Shown piece after piece: positions 11,697 to 23,054 of a stretch of DNA of 64,000 bases. The stretch is from Usnea hakonensis (Eukaryota; Ascomycota; Lecanoromycetes; Lecanorales; Parmeliaceae). The first letter of the stretch is position 1; every line of letters starts with the position of its first letter. Location: positions 62,257-126,256 of the forward strand of contig BLJB01000092.1 of assembly GCA_013423325.1 (NCBI GenBank), written 5' to 3'. The position numbers were made by a program, and so were the translations under genes. The notes under the pieces were generated by a model that searched no databases, was not told the DNA's origin, and saw nothing but the letters and a program-made list of their open reading frames with translations.

Positions 11697-12625
11697 GGTA
11701 TTTTGTTTTCGGGGTGGGGATGGGCTGCGGATTTTGACCGGGATTATGTTGTAGATTGCGATGAGGCTAGGCGTTGGCGTGGGTGGTTTTGAAAAGTTGT
11801 ACGAGTCCTGGTGCGGGTATCTGGCGAGGACGATATTCAATTACTGAGACGAGATGCGTAAATGTCTCTTTTAGAAATGAGACGGACGAATAGATGAAGC
11901 TCATAGTTTGCCCTCACCACTACTATCGTAACATGAATACTTAGAGAAAGATTTCAAGCACCGAGTAAAATTCATGTCAAATCACGCGGGCTACCCGGCT
12001 CTCGTGGCCACCACCAGGAAGAGACGTCTTGAAATATTCCTCCCTCCAACATACTGAAACTCCGCCCATCCTGGCAGCAAGTGTCCATTCTATCTACATC
12101 AATTTGTAAATCTACCATAGCTCAGCATTGCCTACCTCATCTGTCATGTATCTCATCACCAGCAGCCCCAACGACAAGCCGTTCTTCCGGCGCATCGAAC
12201 CCACTGCACCAGCGAAACAGTCACTTCAAAGGGGCCCCCCTGAGGCAATGCAATCTGCTGATCTCGCAGATTCGTTTCACGATGAGCTGGGCGGTTGAAG
12301 TTAGTCCCTAGGATTGGATCTCAGTGTTATGTTTCGGATGATTCTCTAGGGATGGGTTTCAAGATTCCTTCTCGCCGCGGTGCTCACCCAGCATGGGAAT
12401 TGGGAAATCTCCGCCGTGTTACGGGGTGATTAATACCCTCTATGATACGGAAGGTTGGAAAATAAATCTAACACATATTTCTTTTCATTGCGACTGATGA
12501 TATATTAAGCCGAGTGATGAAAGTATCCAGGCCATATCATTGAGAATTCACTGACTTCAGCTCTTGGTACAGCAACCTTTCAAGTTTACCAGCGCAACCA
12601 CTGCCTTCGTTCTCCCTCTTTCACC
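11697..12625. other. Intergenic between MFS and thioesterase genes
   Basis: No gene is seen. CTCCG pentamers occur at 12060-12064 and 12409-12413, upstream of the thioesterase. The TATATTAA at about 12499 could serve as a TATA-like element. Confidence 0.4.
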
Positions 12626-13507
12626 ATGGACTCCTTCTTCCACATTCAAGGCGCCCCATCCTCCCCCAGCGCACCGTTCATACTCATACACGCTGTCTCC
12701 GGCTTTGCCCTCCCCTACCTGTCTCTTGGCGCCCTCTCCTCTGCCTCTCACCCTCGAGCCGTCTACGGCCTCAGTTGTCCCATCTACGAATCAAGGTCCT
12801 ATTCCCTCCCTGCTTCCTTTACCGCCGTCGCACTAGAATATGTCAACCGTATCAGAAAAGAAATACCCAAAGGGCCATACATACTCGGCGGCTGGTCAAT
12901 GGGCGGCATGATCGCGATCAAAATGGCCGAGATACTTGAAACCGAGGGAGAAGAGATACTAGGAGTAGTGTTGATCGACAGTACGAACCCAGAGGGATAT
13001 CCCGCTTTCAACAGTACATCTGAAAGGGACGAAGTGGCAGAGTGGACATACAAGGCCTATGCAGGACGAAGTGGGCTACCTGGTCTGGAAGAGATGGCCT
13101 GCGGAGAAGAAGACATGCTGAGCATGGACGAGGACGACAAGGACAGCGGACTTGGTCACGAAGAAGATGATGAGGTCGATGTGATGGAATACCTGCCTAG
13201 AATGCGAAAGCACATCTACAATAGCTTGGACATGATTGCTACGGCCGGTAAAGGAGGGTACGTGCCAAAAGCGCTTCGAAGTCCAGTGACGTTGGTGAAG
13301 TGCACTCAACTTGCCACACTCCCGGACGCAATGTCTGAGGAGAGGAAGAACGCTATTCGACACCGCTTCCAGGACGAGCGAGCAGGGTGGAGAATGGATA
13401 AGTTCCAGAGCATAGAGGTGGATGCGAAGCACGATGACGTCTTTGATGGTCAGCATGTGGGCAACATTACAGACATCCTTAAGAAGGTTCTGGAAGAGAT
13501 GGGATGA
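12626..13507 (+). CDS. Free-standing thioesterase (alpha/beta hydrolase, PKS/NRPS type)
   Basis: This single-exon gene encodes 293 residues, with a good CACC-ATGG start context. The order of elements matches thioesterase domains: FILIHAVSG oxyanion strand at 18-26, VYGLSCP at 46-52, GGWSMGG at 88-94 with nucleophile Ser91, LIDST at 116-120 with candidate Asp118, and KHDDVFD with candidate His269. An acidic insertion lies in the lid region (about 160-190). Such enzymes hydrolyse or release acyl chains from carrier proteins. In fungal clusters built around a reducing PKS that lacks its own release domain, a separate thioesterase often offloads the chain. It is transcribed in the same direction as the MFS exporter. 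Whether it acts on the PKS at the window edge is inference. Confidence 0.88.
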   Translation: MDSFFHIQGAPSSPSAPFILIHAVSGFALPYLSLGALSSASHPRAVYGLSCPIYESRSYSLPASFTAVALEYVNRIRKEIPKGPYILGGWSMGGMIAIKMAEILETEGEEILGVVLIDSTNPEGYPAFNSTSERDEVAEWTYKAYAGRSGLPGLEEMACGEEDMLSMDEDDKDSGLGHEEDDEVDVMEYLPRMRKHIYNSLDMIATAGKGGYVPKALRSPVTLVKCTQLATLPDAMSEERKNAIRHRFQDERAGWRMDKFQSIEVDAKHDDVFDGQHVGNITDILKKVLEEMG

Positions 13508-14284
13508 GATCAGAAAGACCTATTTCTCACACCTCGCGTCTCTCCTTTCCGAACCTCTTCCTGACGACGCTGACTGCGCCAAATAAGCCAAAATTCATAT
13601 CGCCTCTCACTGTAATCCGGTAACGAACAACCTCAAGCATTGTCAAAAGCCCAATTCTGCGGCCCTCTCCGGTGAAAACTGCCTCATCACCTATACGGCA
13701 GCTGGTCAAAACCATACCACGACCACACGGAACACCAATGTCCCTACCTGCTATGAGTCTTCTTCAAGACAGATCAGGCAAATTTATTCCGGTTCGAAGT
13801 CCTTATCGTGCTCTCCCTTCCCATCCGCTACGATCGCATCCTTAGCTTGTACAACTGCACCCTTACCTTGATATATACCCGGATTTCCAGTCTAGCTACA
13901 TTCTGTCCACACATTTGTTATTCTATAAAATCTTTAAACGCAGGTAGCTAGCAATATCAGTCGCCATCTCGGCCCTAGGTCCTGAGCTTGAAAGAATAAG
14001 AACACGTTCAATGTACTCTTTGCTGAAGATCTAAGATGCCGTGCGCAAAGACACTGTCTCTTATTATTAAGAGCGGATGAGGAAGTGGTATGGATATGGA
14101 GTATATAGGGAGCACAAATGGTATTCCCCAGAAGCTCCCTCGAAGCAGTCCTATCTATCATAATTGGGGATGGCTGGCCCGACAACTGCCAAGAGAAGGC
14201 TGGGAATCCAACCACCACCCCACCCTCTTGTACTCGGCGCTGGACCTGAGCCATAAAATTCCCATTCGTACATCCACGACCTCA
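13508..14284. other. Intergenic, convergent 3' flanks
   Basis: This is the space between the convergent thioesterase and the secreted-protein gene. No coding or RNA feature is supported. Confidence 0.4.
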
Positions 14285-15010
14285 TCAACACAGATTCTTC
14301 GGTCCATAGATTGAGCCAGAGATGTCCACGGGAAGACACGGGGTGTTTTTTATATAAGCATTGGCAAAGACGCATTGGTTTTCTGAGTTATCCCCTCCAA
14401 TGAAACCGGTCCCAACCTCATTCTCCCCATCGTTGATCTGGAAGGTAGCATCTGAGTATCCATTTTCGGCGCCAGCCATCCATGCATCCAGGCCCCGCAA
14501 CGCAGATCCAAAGACGCCCCAGGTCAAATTATTCCCACCACCATTCTCACCGTGTACGAGGACGCCTATGCCAGTCGTCGTCACATATGTCGTGCCGAGC
14601 GGGATAGGACCATCACCCGAACGAGTGTTCTTGTCGACGAACGCAATGCTATCGTTAAGAGCCGCAGCATAGGCAGAGGAAGGTTGCAGCGAGGATGCCA
14701 TTGTGCCAAAGAAAATGTAGGTACGGGTATCGGGAACGCAGTAGAGATATCGATATTGCGGTTCGCAAGTTGCCGTAGCGTTGGTCGGAGGCTGAGCGTC
14801 GTTGGGGTCGACGTAGCTTGGAGATTGGCTTTAGCCACGGAACACACAGTGGGACCCAAACGGGCAAACTTACTCGCCCGCGACCACCGAGGGCGCATTC
14901 GTACACTTGAGGTGCTTTGTGTTGCTCCTTTCGCCGAGGAGCGGAGACGCCAGACTGGCGCTTTGGAGAAGAAAGACACACGCCGTCAGAATCGCATGAG
15001 AAGCCAGCAT
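14285..15010 (-). CDS. Secreted protein of unknown function
   Basis: Two exons, 15010-14874 and 14816-14285, give 222 residues; the 57-nt intron has GTAAGT and CCAAG borders and the frame is kept. Residues 1-22 form a typical signal peptide (ACVFLLQSASLAS core). The mature part has paired cysteines (TCEPQYRYLYC near 62-72, a later Cys near the C terminus, and a final Cys), consistent with an extracellular disulfide-bonded fold. The segment GVFGSALRGLDAWM, followed by an Asn/Asp-rich stretch and GTGFIGG, looks conserved, but I do not recognise a named family. It may be a cell-surface or effector-like protein. The confidence is for the gene, not a function. Confidence 0.75.
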
Positions 15011-15540
15011 CGTGTCAAACGAGCTTGTGTGGCGATTTACTTTGAGAGAAAAGACCGTGGACAAGAAAACCGAAAAGAGACTGAATAAAAGTTGAAAAAA
15101 AAGGCACTGCTAGTACGAGTACAAAAAAAAAATCCAACGAACACGAAATACAAAAAAAAAAAATCTCACGGAGGGAACAACCACAAATATATCCTCCCCC
15201 CTCCCTCCTCACATAACCGCTTACCACCCAATCCCAACCTGAAACATTTTAGCCGCCGTCGCCGTCGCCAAAAGTAAGTACGTACCTACATACGTACCTT
15301 GCAGAGAAGGAAGGCGGGCCACATGGCCTGCCGCCTGCCGTTCGCTCGTTCCCAGCTACCTAGCTAGTCCAATAGCCTCGCCAAGACCCCACCGGAAATA
15401 ACGTCAATCTCACTGAACGTACAGATATATAGGCTGTTGTAACCGCGCGTATCCGCCTGCCTGCCTGCCTGCTGTGATTTCGGATATGCGCTAGCGTGTG
15501 AGAGATGAGATATGCTCCGGGCGCTATATGTGATGCGCTG

Positions 15541-16091
15541 GCTGGGCCGAAGGTATAACTCAAATCAAATCGAATCAAAGCAAATCAAAGCAAACCAAAG
15601 CAGGGATATATCATCATCATATAAATATTCCGCATCCCCCACCATCCCCCCCCCTGCCCCTTCCCTCCCCCCCCCCCAAACCCTCCCGTGGATTAGGATA
15701 GCGATAGCGATAAGTGAGTACTCCGTAAAGAAGGGAGATGAGATAGGAAAACAGCATAACCAGACCAAGGTGAATGTCAAATCCTTCAGCAAAAGGTAAT
15801 ATTTCCCCTATTATATCGTTCTTGCTTTGCAATTCATTAGGAAGCAATTATGTATACCATAAAGCATGTCGCTGGGCCGAATGTATAACTCAAATCAAAT
15901 CCAAAGCAAATCAAATCAAATCAAAGCAAATCAAATCAAAGCAGGCATATCATCATACCTTACTAATATTTCCCATCCCCATCCCCTCCCCCTCCTCTTC
16001 CCCCCTCCACTCCCCCCTTCCCCCCCGCGGCGGGCTGGGATAGCGATAAGTAAAGTAAGGTAAGTAAAGAAGTAAAGGAGATGAGATAGAT
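15541..16091 (+). repeat. Imperfect direct duplication, about 330 bp apart
   Basis: The block beginning GCTGGGCCGAAGGTATAACT at 15541 recurs at 15871. In both copies it is followed by CAAATCAAA-type repeats, a CATATCATCAT segment, a C-rich tract, then GATAGCGATAAGT and GGAGATGAGATAG (about 15700-15750 and 16038-16091). The C-rich part varies in length. Confidence 0.75.
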
Positions 16092-16330
16092 AGATGGGAT
16101 AGATAGATAGATAGAGAGATGGGCATCCCCCCACCCCCACCAGACGTGAAAACCAGCCCAAAAAAAGTAGAAGAAGCGCCTCACCTCACCAAGATCACTC
16201 ATGCTGCGTTTATACTATACTATACTATACTATACTATGCTATACCATGCTATATAAGGTACATACTTAAAACAAACAAACCCAGAATCCTTCCTTCCTT
16301 TGACACAAAAGACAAAGTGAGAGAGATAAA

Positions 16331-16445
16331 GTGAGAGAGGAGAGGGAGAGAGAGAAGAGGAGGGAGAGAGAAGAGAGGGAAGTACTTAATTATGAGGTCT
16401 GGCAAGGGGAAGGAAAGGGAAAGGGAAAGGGAAAGGGAAAGGAAA
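16331..16445 (+). repeat. Purine-only tract with GGGAAA repeats
   Basis: GAGAGA runs are followed, after a short TTAATTATG interruption, by repeated GGGAAA units at about 16411-16445. This is a strand-asymmetric purine block with microsatellite character. Confidence 0.7.
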
Positions 16446-16718
16446 GGGGAGGGAATGGGGAAACGAGCGCTCGTCCTGTACTCCCCCAAGTCCACCCCAT
16501 CCATCCCTCGAATCGAATCCCTCGTCCCCTGGGTAATGACTCCTTACTTTCCAAACCACGTATCCAATCCCCAACCCCCAAAATCCCATCTCTATTACAT
16601 TCCCTCACTCCTCACCCACCCCACAAAACCCCCATCTCCCATTCTCTTTGCCCTACCGTACCCCCTCTCCTCCGCCCCCCCCCCCAAATCCCTATATCCT
16701 CAATTCCCAAACCCCCAA

Positions 16719-16790
16719 ACTATCCATCCATGCATCCACCCATCCACCCATCCATCCATCCATCCATCCACCCATCCACCCATCCAAACA
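16719..16790 (+). repeat. CATC/CACC tetranucleotide microsatellite
   Basis: ATCC and ACCC tetramers are repeated in tandem for about 70 bp with few interruptions. Confidence 0.85.
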
Positions 16791-17391
16791 AGTAAGTAAA
16801 ACCAGGGGATTTGATAGCGGGAGGGGATGAAGAATTGGAAGGCGGGGTAGGGCGAGCTAATAAAAAAAAGAAAGAAAAAAAAAAGGTGTCTTGAGCGCGC
16901 GCTCCTCGCCCCTAACGAGTACCGACATGGTCAAAGAAAGTACCGAAGAAGAAAACCCCATGACAGACAGACCAGGGAGGGTAACGAACGAGCCCACCGC
17001 GCAGGACAGAGATGAGATGCAGTGATGCTGGAGTGACGGGTGTGAGGGATAGATATACTCAGGAAAAAAAGAAAAAAAAAAAAAAAAAAAAAGAAACATT
17101 GTTAAAAGAGTTCATCAATTCATAACGCTCGCTCCGCCAGCCGGCCGGCTTGCCGACTCCAAACCAATTGTGTATATATATATACATGTGTTCAATCCCT
17201 AGCTCCATATACACCTTGATCTCGCGGGGTGCTCATACAGAATGGGAGAGAAAGTTTTTGAAAAGAAGATATTCAGATATGGGTCGTACGAGAGTCTAGG
17301 TCAATGATGCTTGTTAGGGAGGAACAAGTCGAAAAACTGGGCGTAGAGCTTCTGGTCCTTTCCATCGCTCGGTAGAGGGGACTTTGATACC

Positions 17392-17535
17392 CTGGATTTG
17401 GGAACCGTTGGATATGTGGTGTACCGTGGTATCTTCGGTTGTTGGGTACCTTAGCGGAGTGGTCTGGATTCGGGAAGCGTTGGATATGTCATGTACCGTG
17501 GTATCTTCGGTTGTCGGGTAGCTTAGCGGAGTGGT
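17392..17535 (+). repeat. Two tandem 72-bp units
   Basis: Units 17392-17463 and 17464-17535 are directly adjacent and agree at about 65 of 72 positions. The unit length is a multiple of three, and the minus strand stays open across both, encoding a repeated TPL(R/S)YPTTEDTTVH motif. No complete gene around it could be established. Confidence 0.8.
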
Positions 17536-17780
17536 CATAGCCAATAAAAGGTTGCCATGGTCCCCTATGCAGACCGGATGGATTAGCGTGAATTTTCTTC
17601 CTTTTTCTTAGGGAGGGGTGGTGGGCGGCAAGCGTAGAGTGATCATGAGACTTGCCTAGGTTGTGGAGGCTGCCTCCTTTGTAATTCCTGACGCAGACAG
17701 ACCAGATTGCAACCGTTGCTTCCCAAACCTCGTACCACAAAGCTTTGTCCGAAGCCGAGGTCGACGAAGTGCTGAATATC

Positions 17781-18653
17781 CTAATCTGACAGCGGTTGTC
17801 GGCTGTCCGATACCATGTCAGAGAGGAGCGAAAGTATAGACGGAAACAATTGAATGGCTAGCTTACCAGGCCGGAATGTGTAAGGTAGTGGAACCGTGAC
17901 CGACACATCAGCGCGAGGCCCGAAAGTCTGCACCGTAGTATCCGCGGGCATTTCCTCCAAAACAACTTCGCAAGAGTAGGGAGCAGGTAATTTGCCTTGA
18001 CATTGGATTCCTGACGGGGCATTATAAGAGCCCATGACTACTGCGAGTTGATTATCGTACCCTGAGTAACGCAGAGCGTCAGCAAAAGATTCTTTGCGAG
18101 ACGTGGCAAACAAGACTAGCAATGCTATGGCAGTCTCTTGGGAGTTCAATATTTTCATACCCATGTTCGTAGCAATTCCACCCTGCAATCTTCCATTCGA
18201 ATAGCATTGATGTCGAATCATAGCTGCAGCATTACGGATTTGGTTGGTGCTTGCCTTCCCAGAGGTAGCACCATTGATGAGGGATGTTTCGACGTAGCAT
18301 ATGGCCTTCTCGCCCATGGATCTATAGGGCAAAGGTTGATATCGTTTAAGTGAGCTCGTATGACGTTCTGCCCATACAAGTACTTCAGAATTGGCAGGAA
18401 CAAAAGCTTTTGCCAATTCGCAGTCGGTAATGTCCAGATCAAATCCGTAGGAAGAACCGTTGCATTCAATGTGTATATCGTCCATCAGATCAGAAGATGT
18501 AGCAGAATCATTTGACGTGGACAGCGGGTAAAGATCTCCACTCTGTGTTCTCGCTTGTAAAGCAACAGCTCTTGGACCAGGAGATCTTAGGGGATTCGCT
18601 CGCACCAGAATTGAGATGTAGGAAGCGAATGCTAGGGCGTACTTCAACGACAT
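17781..18653 (-). CDS. Secreted protein of unknown function
   Basis: The ATG at 18653 opens a 290-codon frame. Residues 1-19 form a signal peptide (ALAFASYISILVRA core). The mature protein has cysteines in CNGSS, TDCELA, AICYVE, HQCYSNG, IQCQGK and YSCEVV contexts, and two short elements typical of small secreted fungal proteins: IRNAAAMIRHQCYSNGRLQGG and a C-terminal DVSVTVPLPYTFRPG. A GTAAGC donor lies right after the codons for FRPG (about 17870), so the annotated C terminus may instead be intron. No downstream acceptor gave an unambiguous last exon, so the last 27 residues are uncertain. The family is not recognised; an effector or cell-wall role is possible. The 35343-35987 product is similar in layout but not clearly homologous. 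Confidence 0.7.
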   Translation of the reverse strand: MSLKYALAFASYISILVRANPLRSPGPRAVALQARTQSGDLYPLSTSNDSATSSDLMDDIHIECNGSSYGFDLDITDCELAKAFVPANSEVLVWAERHTSSLKRYQPLPYRSMGEKAICYVETSLINGATSGKASTNQIRNAAAMIRHQCYSNGRLQGGIATNMGMKILNSQETAIALLVLFATSRKESFADALRYSGYDNQLAVVMGSYNAPSGIQCQGKLPAPYSCEVVLEEMPADTTVQTFGPRADVSVTVPLPYTFRPGKLAIQLFPSILSLLSDMVSDSRQPLSD

Positions 18654-20547
18654 TGCAGCGCAATCGACTTCAGCTGCGCAAGCTTCAGGTTATCGAAATT
18701 GAGAAATATCAACCCGCAGCTATCTTTTAAATGTTCGTGGTACTCGTACATTGCCGAAATTGGGGACGGGACGGACAGCGGGTCTGCGCGAAACATTAGC
18801 CCAAATGCGTGTGCACTGTGCACCCACTTGGCGCAAGTATGTTGTATGCGGGGTTCTTGCGAGTCGCAACTAGAGAAAAAGGGCGATTTTACCATGATCC
18901 ACTGGAAGCGCAACTATGTTAGCTGCACTACCAAATTTGAAGTTGTCGCACGACACCCTTTAAGGGATTTGCCCACAGGAGCCAATCACTTTGCGCATAA
19001 GTGTCATGCAGGCGACTTGGCCTATTTTCAGTAAGCTTGTGCTAAGAAGGACGGTAAAATACAACGATTTGAGCGCAAAAGTCCTTGCAATGGCCAACGG
19101 TCCAAGGAACATCTTGTGGTAATTGTCGGTCCATCTCCATTGCTGCACTCTGCAGACTGCATATCAGCATTCTCCGTTATCACGCTAGGATCTCTGTACG
19201 TCTCACCATCCTGCAGAAGACTGCAGCTGTGGGTATCAGTGCCAATCATGTTGAGTGGGCATCAATTACATTTCCAATACTTGATCTCACGATGCCATTT
19301 GTAGCCAAGAGGAGATGCGAGTACTCGTACTATCTCTGGAAGCCATCTTCACAGCCTCGGTGGTTTGGAGGAAGACATTGGTAGATTGGCAAGGATCTCT
19401 GGTTAAAATTATGAGAGATGACTTACGCTTGCCGAAACTGTCCATGGAGCGAACGCTCCGGGAATGGATCGTTGCTAGAATCACAGCAGATAGGCCGTCG
19501 GATTCTGCGCTCCTTGCTTAGGTTATGATCGCTAGTGTTGCTGTTGCATGGACAGCGTTTCGAGGTAGACTTGACTTCTGCGTTCTTGGCACTCCAACCA
19601 AAGGCTTCGTGTGAACGTAAGCGCAAGGCTGGAAGACGCTAGACCTCTTGAACATGCTACTGGCATAGTAAGGCAACCAAGCCTAAAACTGCAGTCACGT
19701 TGACCTCTCTCAGCTCTTGCAGTATGTCTGAGAGTTGACTTGAAATGCAGCAACCGAAAGGTGTCGATTGAAATCGGAGCCTGTTCTCGGGGTCACCGGG
19801 GGCCGGGTCTGACGTTGTCTCGACGAGCTGACGGAACGGGACGCGTGCAGGCCCTGGGTGGGTAATCCCACAGTATAATGCACTTAAAGAGAAGAAAAGT
19901 TGATAGAAATCGACCTGAAAAAAGAAACAGAAAAGATACCGGGACATTCTCAAAGGTATGACCTAAATTCGAAACACAGAGGAACCGAGGCTGTGGCTTG
20001 TGAGAATCGATACTGCTGAAGATTCCATGCTCTGCAAAAGGTCGAGCGGAAAAGGTACGGGGAGATGATGACGGAGAATTTCTTGACCTCTGCACAGCTT
20101 GGCTGGATGAGACAGATGTTGCATCTTTATGAGACGAGAACCAAGTAAACGGGCGCCGATCCTAGTCTATGTCGAGAGCGTGACGAGCTTGCAGACAGTA
20201 TGGAAGAGAAAGTAGGAAGGAGGAATTGAGGACTTGAGAATTTGATGGGAAGGTACCTTGGCCCGTACGTCAATACCTAATATAATACACACTAGTGTCT
20301 GTAAATTATTACACATACTTACCTTGAGTGTCTATCCCACCTTTCAATGCCCTCTACAGGATGATAAAACAAAAGGAAGATGCCATGTCAAATTTCGGAA
20401 AAACAGACTTGATTCTATAAAAAATCGCTCTCAAAAAGCTCCGTCTCGAAGCACGAATGCCTATCAAAAATATTGCAAAGTATCTCAAATACATGGTTGA
20501 GATGCAAAGCCTTGCCATGTGTCAACAATGCTGACAGATTCACCATT
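18654..20547. other. Intergenic, no gene recognised
   Basis: Several open frames of 60-110 codons overlap on both strands without start context, splice support or motifs. The two neighbouring genes are both on the minus strand. Confidence 0.4.
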
Positions 20548-23054
20548 TTAGTAAGCCTCCTGCTCGTCCTCCTCGTCCTCCTCGTCTGGAAAGTGCGCTT
20601 TGTAAAGCGCAAGGTCACCATCGTAGACCTTCTCCGGCGGGATAGTGAAATTTCCCTTCCAATGCTCTTTGACGGGGATATTCTCAGGTTTGATATATCG
20701 CCCCGTAAGCCCGTATCTCAGTTTGCCCTTCGGCGTGACAGCATGCTGAAGAATTGTTAGCGTTTGTGAAAGAAATCATAAAAAAAGAGAAAATACCTCA
20801 TGGATCTCATGGAGCTCTGCACCATGCATCACCACAAGATCCCCATGCCTGAGCTCCAAACACAGTGTCGTAGGCGCATTTTGATGCTTATCTTTCGCCA
20901 ACGCTTTACCGAGCTCTTTCTTGGCTTGCTCGTATTTCTGCATGCGACCAGCTCGATACAGCTCGTTTGTAGCAGTACGCATCTCCCAAGCTTGAGAACC
21001 TGGCCGCACAAAGACCGTAGGATCGTACTTGTCGCTGGGGACTTTCCCGCCAAAAACTTTGTCTTTGAACTGCCAATGCTTCGACTTGATCCTGAAGGTC
21101 ATGGTTGCTGCACCGCCCAGCGACTGGGAAACGACATCAGGGCCAAGATCTCCCTCGCCATCATCATGCCACTGAATTGCATTAGCTTCTGCAAGAGCAT
21201 AGGATAAGTATATGCAGTAGAGGACTTACTCCAATCGCCTGCTTCTCCATATAGCCCAAGGAAAGCAACTCGTTGAATGCCTTGAAGGAGCCATCCTTGA
21301 CCGCATCTCTGCCAGCCCATGTGACTCGATTCAAGGCATCGATGATTGCCGGCGGAGCCTCTGAGAAAGGCCTGGAATCGATTGCCACAACATATTTGTA
21401 TGGCAATCCCTACGTCTTTATCAGCCATTGCAATTTATATCATAGTGCTTGGAGAAGCCTACAAAGTTCATGCCGAAATGCTTCGTTATCATGTCGCCTT
21501 CGACTATTTGGAGTCAGTAACATATGTGACGAATGGTCTGAAGCGACTTACCTGGGCTGCTTTCCAATTTGAACCTCTGCATGCCCAACTTAGCGCCCTG
21601 CAACTGCTCAAGCGCCTCATCTGCTCCACCAGGCTGTCGATTGATCACTTGATTTGCCATGTAGTGGGTGACGTAATTGTCCGGAGACAACTCATACGTC
21701 GCTTTTCGCCAGTAGCCAATAAAGCTTGACTCGGTGCGGACGACAGGGGCTTCCCACTTGTCAAAGGGGATCGCGTGCCCTTCGGCTTCGAATGCGTGGT
21801 CAGGTGCCAGTTGACATCTTGGAATGGTGGTGTAGGTGATCGGTACTTCGAAAGTGCAGTCTTCGGTCTCACACTTCCACTCATCCCACTTCGTCCGAGA
21901 ATTGCATCTACCGCAATCACGGCAAACCATTCCCTTCCATGCCTGCGATGACGTCTCCATCAAGTTGCCATCGGAAAGAGCCGCTGGTAGCCCCGGCTTC
22001 ACTGGCATCGGCACTTTGATGTGAACCAGCCATTTCTTGCGCTCGTTGATGAACGCTGGGTTCAAAGCCGATGGCCCTTGGTGAATCGTTCCATCGACCG
22101 CCGAGAACCTTTCACACGTCTCGTCAAGACACATCCACCCTGCGGAGGATACCTGCGCGCTTGAAGTGCCGCAAGAGGTGCAAGTCATGCGTACCGCCTT
22201 TGTGGTGTAGTCTGGGATTGCTGGAGGCAAGGGATCTCCCTTGATGCCCCACCAACTTGGAGTCGTGAGATCGATCATCTCGAAACGCGCCCTGCAAACA
22301 ACCTTCCCCTTGATCTTTTCAGACCAGATGTCAGTAATGTGAAATGCACCCATCACGTTGTACCGATGTGGTACTTTTACTGGGCAATGGCCGTTTTTAG
22401 CGCCTGCTTAGTTGTCAGTATACAGGCTTTTACAGAATACTAGTGTACTTACCAACGATAAGCATGATAGGTACACGTTCTCGCTGGTTGTTGAGATATG
22501 GTGCGATGTTCTTCGCGAATTTGCTGTGGTCTATCGATTGCTCCATTTTCCCGGATTCTTTATCTGCTTTCATGCCTCCACCGCTTTCCAAAGGTCAGTA
22601 CCAACTCGATTCAACGTTCAAGAACAATATCTTACAGTCTGGTTACCACGACCTTTTCGCTCATGTAGCCATGGTCGTCATTGTCGTTATCTAACAAAAA
22701 GCCGTACGCATATCCATCAAACCCTTGAGAGCTGCCCCAGGTGTATCCACTTGACTGATATGCTTGGTAGTAGGGCAATGACTCGCAAAGCGCCTGTCGC
22801 GACTATGCAACTATTAGAGCTACCATCACAAGCCCAGATGGCGAACATACCTCTGCCCATACCTCCGGCTGACCCCGGGGCTCAGGGCGATCATCTGCTT
22901 CTGCAACTTTTGCTACTACTCTCCGCTTAGGAGCTACAGGAAGCAAGCGCCGCTTTTTCGGCGCAGGGCCTTGCCTCGAGGATGGCAAGAACGAATCAGC
23001 GTTGTCGATCTGCGCCTCAACCAATGCGCGCTTTCGGGCTATGCTGGAAGACAT
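20548..23054 (-). CDS. AlkB-like Fe(II)/2-oxoglutarate dioxygenase with two zinc-binding cysteine clusters
   Basis: Eight exons join in phase: 23054-22851, 22793-22636, 22583-22453, 22403-21552, 21503-21463, 21409-21230, 21171-20797 and 20745-20548, encoding 712 residues. Residues 1-68 are basic with NLS-like KKRRL and KRR. Two Cys clusters follow: C239, C242, C256, C261 and C325, C328, C331, C342, C347. The C-terminal catalytic domain has the iron ligands H524-x-D526 (WHDD) and distal H648, and the 2OG-binding R657-x5-R663 (RYGLTGR), the RxxxxxR hallmark of AlkB proteins. AlkB enzymes oxidatively demethylate nucleic acids or proteins; the basic N terminus suggests a nuclear role. The C terminus is strongly acidic (EEDEEDEQ). 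The catalytic class is secure. The substrate and the function of the zinc clusters are not known. Confidence 0.9.

Larger units (their letters stand above)
15011..17780. other. Gene-free low-complexity region
   Basis: This 2.8-kb stretch holds microsatellites, pyrimidine-rich blocks and duplications, listed separately. Poly-A runs at 15118-15166 and 17066-17092 and the TATAC repeats at about 16210-16255 are simple repeats. The open frames across it are compositional artefacts. Confidence 0.6.

Noticed and set aside
14552..15088. 178-codon plus-strand frame opposite the secreted protein
   Set aside because: It is the antisense shadow of the two-exon gene at 14285-15010.
16331..16799. Open frames of 135-154 codons over microsatellites
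   Set aside because: They are generated by purine and CATC repeats with HPPIHPSIHPS-type translation; not genes.
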